Assembly: GCA_964654545.1 (NCBI GenBank)
Contig: CAZZIU010000019.1
Location: 1-51,963, forward strand
Direction: 5' to 3'
DNA length: 51,963 nt
From: JABMOV01 sp964654545
GTDB taxonomy: Bacteria > Fidelibacterota > Marinisomatia > Marinisomatales > JABMOV01
A program made the translations under genes and the position numbers. Positions within the stretch are counted from its first letter, which is position 1; every line of letters starts with the position of its first letter. Under the pieces are notes generated by a model, which was given only the letters and a program-made list of their open reading frames with translations, had not been told where the DNA came from and made no database searches. Shown here piece by piece: positions 45,288-51,963 of this stretch.

Positions 45288-46169
45288 ATGAAACATCCCC
45301 GCATGTTATTATCAATTGCATTGCTCTCTGTAAGTACGTCAGCTATCTTTGCTCGGTTCCTGCCAGATGTGCCTGCGGTTGTAATTGGTATGTGGCGAAT
45401 GCTTTTTGCGGCGGGTATACTTTGGTTTTTTAGTGGTATTCGTCCTTTGGGGAAGCTTTCCCGTTCCTCCTATCCGGCCCTTGGGCTGGCAGGGCTTTTT
45501 TTGGGACTGCATTTCGCCTGCTTTTTTGGTGCACTTAAATATACTTCTGTTGCAGCTGCTACCTTTCTTTCTACAACTGCGCCCATATTTACCATTTTAA
45601 TAGAGCAGGTATATTTGAAGCGTTCGTTACGTCTTCATGTATTGTTGGGTGTGTCGTTTGCTCTGGTTGGAGCTCTGATCATCCAGTTTTCTTCACTGGC
45701 GGGGTTTTCACAATACATGATGGGAAATACCCTGGGGATTTTAGCCTCATTGTGTATGACCGTTGTGCTTATGCTGGCAGAGAAGATCAGACAGACCGAG
45801 GACGCCTTGGTTTATTCAAGGATGGTATACTTAATTGCAGGCATCGTTCTTTTTGTGCTGGCGTTGTTTTTTCATTACCCCGTTCTGGTCTACTCTGGGA
45901 ATGAATTTATCTGGTTGTTTATGCTGGGGTTGATTCCAACCGTCATTGGTCATACTTCTTTTTACTATGCCATAAAGTGGTGGCCCCCTACAGTTGTGGC
46001 TTCTGTTCCGCTTGGCGAACCAATTTTGGCATCGCTTTGGGCTTGGATTATTTTAACAGAAATTCCATCTGGAAATATCATCGGTGGGGGAGTGCTGATT
46101 CTCGCCGGACTTATTATAGTTACGCTACGATCGCCCTCAGATAACGAATTTCAAAGCGATATTATATAA
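45288..46169 (+). CDS. EamA/DMT-family transporter
   Basis: A 293-residue inner-membrane protein with ten hydrophobic helices in two EamA repeats. Family landmarks include ARFLPDVPAVVIGMWRM in the first repeat, TSVAAATFLSTTAPIFT at the end of repeat one, and PTVVASVPLGEPILASLWAWIIL near the end of repeat two. Members export metabolites such as amino acids, but the substrate cannot be read from sequence. The ATG at 45288 is the first normal start; a TTG two codons earlier and an ATG at 45303 are alternatives, none with a clear ribosome site. Confidence 0.9.
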   Translation: MKHPRMLLSIALLSVSTSAIFARFLPDVPAVVIGMWRMLFAAGILWFFSGIRPLGKLSRSSYPALGLAGLFLGLHFACFFGALKYTSVAAATFLSTTAPIFTILIEQVYLKRSLRLHVLLGVSFALVGALIIQFSSLAGFSQYMMGNTLGILASLCMTVVLMLAEKIRQTEDALVYSRMVYLIAGIVLFVLALFFHYPVLVYSGNEFIWLFMLGLIPTVIGHTSFYYAIKWWPPTVVASVPLGEPILASLWAWIILTEIPSGNIIGGGVLILAGLIIVTLRSPSDNEFQSDII

Positions 46170-46234
46170 TTTTTAAAGAGTAGTTTATCATTTAGAGAAA
46201 GACGATCCAGTCACACCTGCTTATCCTTGGTAGC

Positions 46235-46903
46235 TTAGGCAAGATATCCCCTGTTTTCAGCCGGTAAAAGTTCGGCGATGTTTCGCATTAGGTCATCCCC
46301 AACAGCCTTAAAGACTTTCTCCCTTTCATGCCTGGTCGGCGGCAAGGATATGGGGCCAAATGGCTTCCCAATTGTTATTTTTATTGTGGGGCGAATACCC
46401 TTAAACCAATTGATCCAGACATCTTTTAGTCCCAGCACACTTACCGGCACGATAGGGGATTCTGTTACGGCCGAAAGATAAACTGCGCCGTTTTTCGCAG
46501 GTCTGATTTCATCGGCCGTGGAAGTGCCTTCAGGAAAGATTCCCAAAATATCTTTGTTGTCTAATACTTTTTTGGCTTTTTTTATTGTGGAGGGTGCCAG
46601 CTGCGTTCTGTTTGTCGGAATAAACCCATATAACCAGGGCGCCCACCATAAAAACCATTCCACCTCCTGATCGCTGGCCATTAAAAAACTGATTGGCTTG
46701 CGTATGGCATAAATGACAAATGCGGGATCCAGTCGGCTGAAGTGATTGATTGCGATAATGAAAGGACCTTTTGATGGGAGGTTTTGACGGCCTGTCACGG
46801 TAATCCGTGCCAACAAGGCACCAAGAAACAAGGCTACGTATCCAGCCAGATAGCGGATTGCCCGGGGCCGTGGTTGATAGTTGTTTAGATGTGAGCCAGC
46901 CAT
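46235..46903 (-). CDS. PlsC-like 1-acyl-glycerol-3-phosphate acyltransferase
   Basis: A membrane acyltransferase of the LPLAT/PlsC family that adds a fatty acyl chain to lysophosphatidic acid or a similar acceptor. The catalytic HX4D box is NHFSRLD and the substrate box is FPEGTST; a hydrophobic N-terminal segment (RYLAGYVALFLGALLA) anchors it. The start is uncertain: two upstream ATGs (46951, 46936) lie within or right after the terminator of the ssb gene, so the ATG at 46903 is preferred, giving 222 residues. The codon frame is certain. Confidence 0.85.
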   Translation of the reverse strand: MAGSHLNNYQPRPRAIRYLAGYVALFLGALLARITVTGRQNLPSKGPFIIAINHFSRLDPAFVIYAIRKPISFLMASDQEVEWFLWWAPWLYGFIPTNRTQLAPSTIKKAKKVLDNKDILGIFPEGTSTADEIRPAKNGAVYLSAVTESPIVPVSVLGLKDVWINWFKGIRPTIKITIGKPFGPISLPPTRHEREKVFKAVGDDLMRNIAELLPAENRGYLA

Positions 46904-46932
46904 AATTGACGTTGAAAATAGAAGATAAACGA

Positions 46933-46962
46933 ACATAAAAAAAAGGGGCAAATGCCCCTTTT
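46933..46962 (-). terminator. Intrinsic terminator of ssb
   Basis: On the minus strand a perfect AAAAGGGGCA/TGCCCCTTTT hairpin with a two-base centre ends in eight T residues, 18 bases after the ssb stop. It lies just upstream of the acyltransferase gene, so that gene probably needs its own promoter or read-through. Confidence 0.85.
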
Positions 46963-46980
46963 ATAGGTAGTAGCTAATGC

Positions 46981-47376
46981 CTAGAACGGAAGATCATCTT
47001 CGTCCGCTTCATCGGCTTTTGCCGGCGCGGCATTCTCTGTTTTTCTGCCAAGCATTGTGAAACGCTCCCCGACAACTTCTGTTGTATAGCGCTTAACGCC
47101 GTTTTTGTCTTCCCATGAACGGGTTCGAAGTTTCCCGTCCATATAAATCAATTGACCCTTCTTCAGAAAATCGTTGGCGGTTTCGGCCAATTTTCCAAAA
47201 AAGATGCAACGATGCCATTCTGTGTTGTCTTCATAATTCCCATCAGCGGTTTTCCATGACTCGTTGGTGGCCAGGTTAAAGTTGGTTACGGCATTACCCG
47301 TTGATGTGTATCGGCTCTCAGGGTCCCCGCCTAAATGTCCTACAAGTATTACTTTATTTACGCTACCTTTTTGCAT
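46981..47376 (-). CDS. ssb: Single-stranded DNA-binding protein
   Basis: A 131-residue SSB with one OB-fold (about 1-108): NKVILVGHLGGDPESRYT at the start, then NFNLATNESW, EWHRCIFFGKLAE and a strand KGQLIYMDGKLRTRSW. The acidic C terminus ends in DDLPF, the peptide that recruits replication and repair proteins. GGAGG precedes the ATG, and a near-consensus promoter is at 47423-47451. It is a single-gene transcription unit closed by the terminator at 46933-46962. Confidence 0.97.
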   Translation of the reverse strand: MQKGSVNKVILVGHLGGDPESRYTSTGNAVTNFNLATNESWKTADGNYEDNTEWHRCIFFGKLAETANDFLKKGQLIYMDGKLRTRSWEDKNGVKRYTTEVVGERFTMLGRKTENAAPAKADEADEDDLPF

Positions 47377-47404
47377 ATATCCTCCTAGAATTACAAACTA
47401 ATTA

Positions 47405-47451
47405 GTACAATTACTATGCTGAATTGTACTCGTTTTTAATCCTTTTTTCAA
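47405..47451 (-). promoter_or_regulatory. ssb promoter with overlapping inverted repeat
   Basis: On the minus strand TTGAAA (47451-47446) and TACAAT (47428-47423) are 17 bases apart, a strong sigma70-type promoter. The -10 box lies inside an inverted repeat with perfect 8-base arms GTACAATT/AATTGTAC (47405-47412 and 47422-47429) and a 9-base spacer. A repressor bound there would block transcription; the regulator is not known. Confidence 0.65.
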
Positions 47452-47454
47452 GCA

Positions 47455-47488
47455 TTAAAAAACAGGGGTCTATAAAGACCCCTGTTTT
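47455..47488 (-). terminator. Intrinsic terminator of the giant secreted protein gene
   Basis: Stem ACAGGGGTC/GACCCCTGT with a 6-base loop. On the minus strand it is followed by six T residues; on the plus strand by four. It lies 27 bases after the stop of the gene at 47515, just upstream of the ssb promoter. Confidence 0.85.
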
Positions 47489-47514
47489 GTAGTTATGCGT
47501 TTGGTTCAATAGTA

Positions 47515-50500
47515 CTATTTCATCAAAATCAGCTTCTTGACCTGTTGGAAGTCGGAGGCGTGAATTTGATAGAAATACATACCTGACGATACGGGCATTC
47601 CAAGCTCATTGGTGCCATTCCAAATCGTCTTATGGTATCCGGGTTGAAGCTCTTGATCAACCAGTGTGCGCACCTTTTGACCCATGATATTGTATACCAC
47701 GATCCTGACATTGGAAATTTCCGGAATATCATAATCGATGGTTGTTACAGGGTTAAATGGGTTCGGGTAGTTCTGATGCAACGCGAACACTTCCGGTATT
47801 GCTGCTTCGTCGCCGATACCAACCAATGCAGATATGTCTACCGTGAGTGTAAACGGACCGTTTGAAGCTTCAACGTCATCTAAGCCATCGCTGGCCCATA
47901 CAGTCCATTCCATCGTCATAGTGGTTAGTGCTCCACCCATCATTGATTCGTAGATGTCGTAGTTATCAACAAAGGTTGCTAACCCGGTGGTGTCCATATC
48001 TTCAAATTCGTCAAGTTCAACCAAATACCATTCCACATAATATTCAATCTGCTCGCCTTCGGGATCGGAAGAAGGTGTCCAAGCAAACAGGGTTTGGCCG
48101 TTTTGGTTGTTTTCATCTAAGAACAGTGTATCACCGTCTGTCGGCGCCAATAAACTAAATGGCGTCGGTAGTGAGTTTTCTGGTCCTGCGATTACATGAT
48201 TTGATGGGTCAGTCTCAATCAATGTGGCCCCATTTGGTCCCGGTTGATTGAGTACAGCAGTAACGTAGTAATCGTATTCTTCGCCCACATATACATCGTC
48301 GTCAACAAACATTTGATCTACAATCATTTCGCCGATCATCATGTTGTCTTTGTACACGTTGTATGAGAGCGGTGGATACGATGGCGTTCCGCATACTCCC
48401 AAGCTGAAATTGTAATCCGTGGGATAAAACACACCGGCAGAGTCCCATCCGCTAAAGCCTGTTGGTTGCAAACCATCATCGCTAAGGGGTGATGGTACAT
48501 AACCAGAAGCTAAGCTGCTATTTATCGAGTCTGCGTAGGTCATTGGCTGATAATGTATCTTCAAGAAATTATCATTTGTGCTAATGAATTCGTATCCCTC
48601 GATAGGAATGCTCCAGCGCCAGGCTCCGCCACCGTCGGGTGATACCATGGTTTCGACGCTCTGGAATATTGTATCTACGGTCGCACCAGATAAATCCGCT
48701 TCAGCAACGGTGACCTTTATTGATACCGGTTCGCCGTTAACGGATACTGTACTTCTCTGGTATACATCAAAGAAGACTGAATCCAGCGTCATTGGTCCTT
48801 CTGGGAAAGCAAATAACGATGAAGGTCCACTTAGAGAATCATACCAGCTCCAGTAATACCATGTGAATGGTGCTAAATTGAAGCAATCCATGCGATTTAC
48901 GCCTGGCAGTATATCGTTTGCAACTTCGTGCGGAAGTGGCAATTCCTCAACGCCTGGGAATTGTGGCGCCTGTTGCGTCGGATCTGACCATGTAAGCGTA
49001 ATATCTTCCGACGTAGAAGTGGCTGCCAGGTTAACCGGTCCGGGGAAGGTTTCCAGCATCACATTATCAATTGCTGCATACCAATCCCATCCGCCTAAAT
49101 CATCATACAGGAATCCTATGCGAACATGTTCGTATCCAACAACTTCATTCAGACCAACCCAAACTTCGTCGGTCCAATCAAGCGATTCTGGTAGCTCTTC
49201 CAGGACGATCCATTGGTCATAGCCAACTCGTGCAACCACTGCCAGGACCGTACTCAAATCGTTGAAGTAGTAATCGAATTTCAATCCTGCACTACCCACG
49301 GTTGAGAAATCAATGAATGGTGATGTTAGAATCACGTTTGCTGCTACACCGGACCCCACAGCATCATCATCTATCCAGGCAAATTTTGTATGCTCTGGAA
49401 TTGTGGGATTCACATTAGCCGAATCAGAAACCGTCCATTCTAGCTCGCCCATATTGGTATTGGTCCATCCAACAGGAAGTGTTCCCAGGTCAACCTCAAA
49501 GTCTTCCATGAAACCACCAAAGGCCACATCCGTGACTGGGCCCGCCGCAGCTTCTACCATGTTAGACGATACACTTTCGCCTTCATCGTAAACAGCTGTT
49601 ACGAAGTAGAAGTGGGGCATATAGTTTTCTGTGTTTGCATCAACAAAGGTGTTTTCCGTGGTGTTTCCAATCAACATGAAATCCATCGCATCTGAAGCGC
49701 GGAAAATATTATAGCCTTGTAATTCGCGTGTGGTATTTCCGCTAACTTCATAATTCCGGCTTACTTTGGTGATCGTTGGTTCAAGGTCGCCCATTCTTGG
49801 ATCGTTCTTCACATTTTCAGTCTCATGCCGATCCATGGTGATGGTATACGTTTCCATGGCGCGCGCTCCACCGGTTGGGGCATCCCATGAAAGCGGTATT
49901 TCACCGTCATTAAAGCTGGTGGCCATCAGCCCCATTGGTCCGGGCATTGGTGTGCCGCTGCCGGTGATGACAATATCATCAACCGCGGCGCCAAAACCTG
50001 CACCGTCTAAACCGGACCAGGAACCATCCGAGTCAAACAGAATGGCCAGTTCAACGTCTGGAATTCCAACCCAGGCTGATAAATCAGCATTGATTTCAAC
50101 CCAGCCCTCCGTATCGCCAGAATATCCATTTATAAAATTGCCATCATTGTTAATATCAAAATCGAGGTAATAATATGTTCCGCCGTCTACTGATGGTTGA
50201 TTTGCCAATATTCGGACATAATCATAACCAGATTCGCTCATGACCCAGAGTTTCATTGAAACGTGGGCCTGTAAGTAGTTGGTTAAGTCCATATCGCTAT
50301 CGGTTAAATTCATCCACCAGGAGAATTCATTGTCGGTGTATCCGGCGGGATCGGGGGTACAAACCAGGAAGGAGTCTCCCGTAGCGGGCATTACTTCTGC
50401 TAACGTGTCTGCGCCACCAGCTGTGTAAATAAACCCTGCGCTTACCTCAAAGGGGTTGGCTCCGCCAGTGAATGTCCAGCCTGGATCGTGTCCGGTCTCA

Positions 50501-51963
50501 AAACCGTTCGAATAGACTTCTTCTGGTGAAGAAGAGAGCAACATAAAGTCTTGGGTGGTCGTTGCAGCAGAATCAACGATAACCGTAAAGTGTGATGGTT
50601 GGTATCCTTCTAAGTGGGCATCAACTATCCATTGCCCGGCAGGAATCATATCAAAAGAATACATACCTGCGGCATCGGTGCTGTCTACCCAATCACCAAC
50701 CATAACTTCAACGTTTTCAAGTGCTGCGCCAAGGCCGTCAGTAACCGTACCGGCAAGTGCTCCCATTGGAGGTGCAGGACCTACAACAACTTCATCAAAG
50801 TTAAGGTAGGTGTAAGAGCCACCGCTATCCGGAGCAAAAGTAAAGGCTATATATTGATCGCCTGTTTCCGGTAACAAGAAATGGAACTGCTCATAGGAAC
50901 TTGGGATAGTTGCTGAACCAAGGGGTGTAAAAGTAACACCGTCCGTTGAGTAGGATACGTCAAGAGTGTATCCTCTATCATAGCCATCGTAACCCCAGAA
51001 AGAGACCACTCCCAATTCAGGAACATTGATCATCGGTGTAATCATGGTTTCATCGGCATAGTAGCTATTGCTGTACCCGATGTAGGCAACCATATTACCG
51101 CTGCCGTCTAAACCATAATCATCATGATACCAAGTTTTCCTATACTCGGGTATCGTTGTGGCATCACCGTTATTATCCAGAATCGTCCAGCCTTCCATCG
51201 GAAGAACGTCAGCAGAGCCGGTATATGGATCAAAGGTTTCGACAAAAAATCCTGGTACACCAAAACCGTATACATAAACCGTATCCGGGCTGGTATCACC
51301 ATCGTGGGTAAAGACAACATAGCCCTCATATCCAATTTCATCGGTTGGATCGAAGCTGATGTCAAAAGCATAGGAGGAGAAAGGATCAACGGTAAAGGAT
51401 GTGGTTGTTGATGAAAATCCGTCACCGCTCAATTCGACACCTGAAACGGTTAACAAGGAACCGCCAATATTGTCTACCTGTATGGCTCCATCAACCACTC
51501 CGCCATCAATGGCTACACCGCCAAAGTCAAACATTGGATCGGCGTTAAAGGCCGCCGGTGTTGCGCCTACGCTGAAGTTATACGTGACCCAGTTAGTGCC
51601 GTCACCGGAGGTGGGTCCTCCGCCGTCTAGAAGAACATTCCCGTCTGCGTCGGTGATTTCAAATACGGCTCCATCCCAGCCGTCACCCCAGCCGTCTTGT
51701 GCCCAAAAGGTGTAAAACCCATCAACCAGACACAATTCTTCAGAGAACGTGGTGTAACTGCTCATACATCCGAAGCAGGACAGCAATGTGTCCCCTGCTT
51801 CATCCTGAACCATGAAATATTTTTCGCTACCGTAGCTTTGTGCTACAACGGTAACGGTTGTTGGATTATCCCAACAGGGGTCATCCGGATGTCCGCCAAG
51901 ATTGGTAAAGTAATCCTGCGGGAAGACCAGCCATTCTGAATTGGCTGAATCTGTTCCAGCTGA
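47515..51963 (-). CDS. Giant multidomain secreted protein with sorting domain (5' end beyond window)
   Basis: At least 1482 residues; the frame is open to the right edge, so the N terminus and signal peptide are missing. Visible domains, N to C: a Cys-containing segment (SCFGCMSS) with a Trp/Gly/Asp-rich DGWGDGWDGAVF motif; a choice-of-anchor D-like Ig domain (EIGYEGYVVFTHDG); a choice-of-anchor J jelly-roll (ETFDPYTG to NFDEVVVG); a carboxypeptidase-regulatory domain (GTVTDGLGAALENVEV); two more J-type jelly-rolls with fibronectin-III-like modules between and after them; and the sorting domain (NYPNPFNPVTT to KLILMK, 47518-~47790). No protease or glycosidase motif is visible in this part. 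It is probably a surface adhesin or the C-terminal part of a secreted enzyme. TAG stop, terminator downstream. Confidence 0.85.
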   Translation of the reverse strand, partial: SAGTDSANSEWLVFPQDYFTNLGGHPDDPCWDNPTTVTVVAQSYGSEKYFMVQDEAGDTLLSCFGCMSSYTTFSEELCLVDGFYTFWAQDGWGDGWDGAVFEITDADGNVLLDGGGPTSGDGTNWVTYNFSVGATPAAFNADPMFDFGGVAIDGGVVDGAIQVDNIGGSLLTVSGVELSGDGFSSTTTSFTVDPFSSYAFDISFDPTDEIGYEGYVVFTHDGDTSPDTVYVYGFGVPGFFVETFDPYTGSADVLPMEGWTILDNNGDATTIPEYRKTWYHDDYGLDGSGNMVAYIGYSNSYYADETMITPMINVPELGVVSFWGYDGYDRGYTLDVSYSTDGVTFTPLGSATIPSSYEQFHFLLPETGDQYIAFTFAPDSGGSYTYLNFDEVVVGPAPPMGALAGTVTDGLGAALENVEVMVGDWVDSTDAAGMYSFDMIPAGQWIVDAHLEGYQPSHFTVIVDSAATTTQDFMLLSSSPEEVYSNGFETGHDPGWTFTGGANPFEVSAGFIYTAGGADTLAEVMPATGDSFLVCTPDPAGYTDNEFSWWMNLTDSDMDLTNYLQAHVSMKLWVMSESGYDYVRILANQPSVDGGTYYYLDFDINNDGNFINGYSGDTEGWVEINADLSAWVGIPDVELAILFDSDGSWSGLDGAGFGAAVDDIVITGSGTPMPGPMGLMATSFNDGEIPLSWDAPTGGARAMETYTITMDRHETENVKNDPRMGDLEPTITKVSRNYEVSGNTTRELQGYNIFRASDAMDFMLIGNTTENTFVDANTENYMPHFYFVTAVYDEGESVSSNMVEAAAGPVTDVAFGGFMEDFEVDLGTLPVGWTNTNMGELEWTVSDSANVNPTIPEHTKFAWIDDDAVGSGVAANVILTSPFIDFSTVGSAGLKFDYYFNDLSTVLAVVARVGYDQWIVLEELPESLDWTDEVWVGLNEVVGYEHVRIGFLYDDLGGWDWYAAIDNVMLETFPGPVNLAATSTSEDITLTWSDPTQQAPQFPGVEELPLPHEVANDILPGVNRMDCFNLAPFTWYYWSWYDSLSGPSSLFAFPEGPMTLDSVFFDVYQRSTVSVNGEPVSIKVTVAEADLSGATVDTIFQSVETMVSPDGGGAWRWSIPIEGYEFISTNDNFLKIHYQPMTYADSINSSLASGYVPSPLSDDGLQPTGFSGWDSAGVFYPTDYNFSLGVCGTPSYPPLSYNVYKDNMMIGEMIVDQMFVDDDVYVGEEYDYYVTAVLNQPGPNGATLIETDPSNHVIAGPENSLPTPFSLLAPTDGDTLFLDENNQNGQTLFAWTPSSDPEGEQIEYYVEWYLVELDEFEDMDTTGLATFVDNYDIYESMMGGALTTMTMEWTVWASDGLDDVEASNGPFTLTVDISALVGIGDEAAIPEVFALHQNYPNPFNPVTTIDYDIPEISNVRIVVYNIMGQKVRTLVDQELQPGYHKTIWNGTNELGMPVSSGMYFYQIHASDFQQVKKLILMK

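Noticed and set aside
1..51963. CRISPR arrays, tRNA, rRNA, insertion sequences, phage genes
   Set aside because: No regularly spaced repeats, no tRNA or rRNA-like segments and no transposase, integrase or phage proteins were seen on reading. A tRNA scan was not possible, so a missed tRNA cannot be excluded fully.

Overview
The window reads like a scaffold from a metagenome-assembled genome of an uncultured FCB-group bacterium, most like Ca. Marinimicrobia (SAR406/Neomarinimicrobiota) or a close relative such as Calditrichota. This is inferred from TonB receptors with N-terminal carboxypeptidase-regulatory domains, PorV-like barrels, very large secreted proteins with FlgD/type-9-like C-terminal sorting domains (NYPNPFNP motif), lipoproteins and outer-membrane barrels. 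There is no rRNA or tRNA to settle it. Two runs of exactly 100 N (5579-5678 and 18071-18170) are scaffold gaps of unknown true length, each interrupting a gene.

Layout. 1-7972 (minus): an operon of TonB-dependent receptor, ~1060-residue secreted protein with sorting tail, PorV-like barrel and the start of a fourth secreted protein, with a good sigma70-type promoter at 8063-8090. 8225-12107 (plus): transglutaminase-like protein plus ABC ATPase and permease, then a small DUF2892 protein. 12444-18070 (minus): LolA-like protein (5' end lost in the gap), outer-membrane barrel, saccharopine-dehydrogenase-like reductase and RND/MMPL transporter, plausibly a lipid-export route. 18335-25763 (plus): a second, translationally coupled copy of the TonB receptor/secreted protein/PorV cassette, flanked on both sides by the 3' end of one barrel gene (intact at 25766, a remnant at about 18171).

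25766-33370: barrel protein, exonuclease/phosphatase-family lipoprotein, MurB, M20 peptidase, VOC protein, carboxypeptidase-Q-like M28 peptidase and an unknown membrane protein. 33524-39565 (plus): a sensory operon of porin, small PstS-like binding protein and two related histidine kinases; the second has a CxxCH haem-attachment motif in its extracytoplasmic sensor and probably a non-standard start codon. No response regulator is nearby. 39562-40418 (minus): single-domain asparaginase and ArsC-like reductase. 40526-41755 (plus): an exported class II glutamine amidotransferase with sorting tail. 41756-42584 holds only decayed gene pieces. 42585-47376: M28-PDZ lipoprotein, MltB-type lytic transglycosylase, EamA transporter, PlsC-like acyltransferase and single-strand binding protein. 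47515 to the right edge: a giant multidomain secreted protein cut by the edge.

The picture is a heterotroph living on proteinaceous or polymeric matter: TonB-dependent uptake, sorting-tail proteins at the surface, several exopeptidases in the envelope and an outer membrane with many barrels. The most unusual elements are the duplicated receptor/secreted/PorV cassette with calcium-type loops in the receptors, the porin/binding-protein/haem-kinase operon and the exported amidotransferase.
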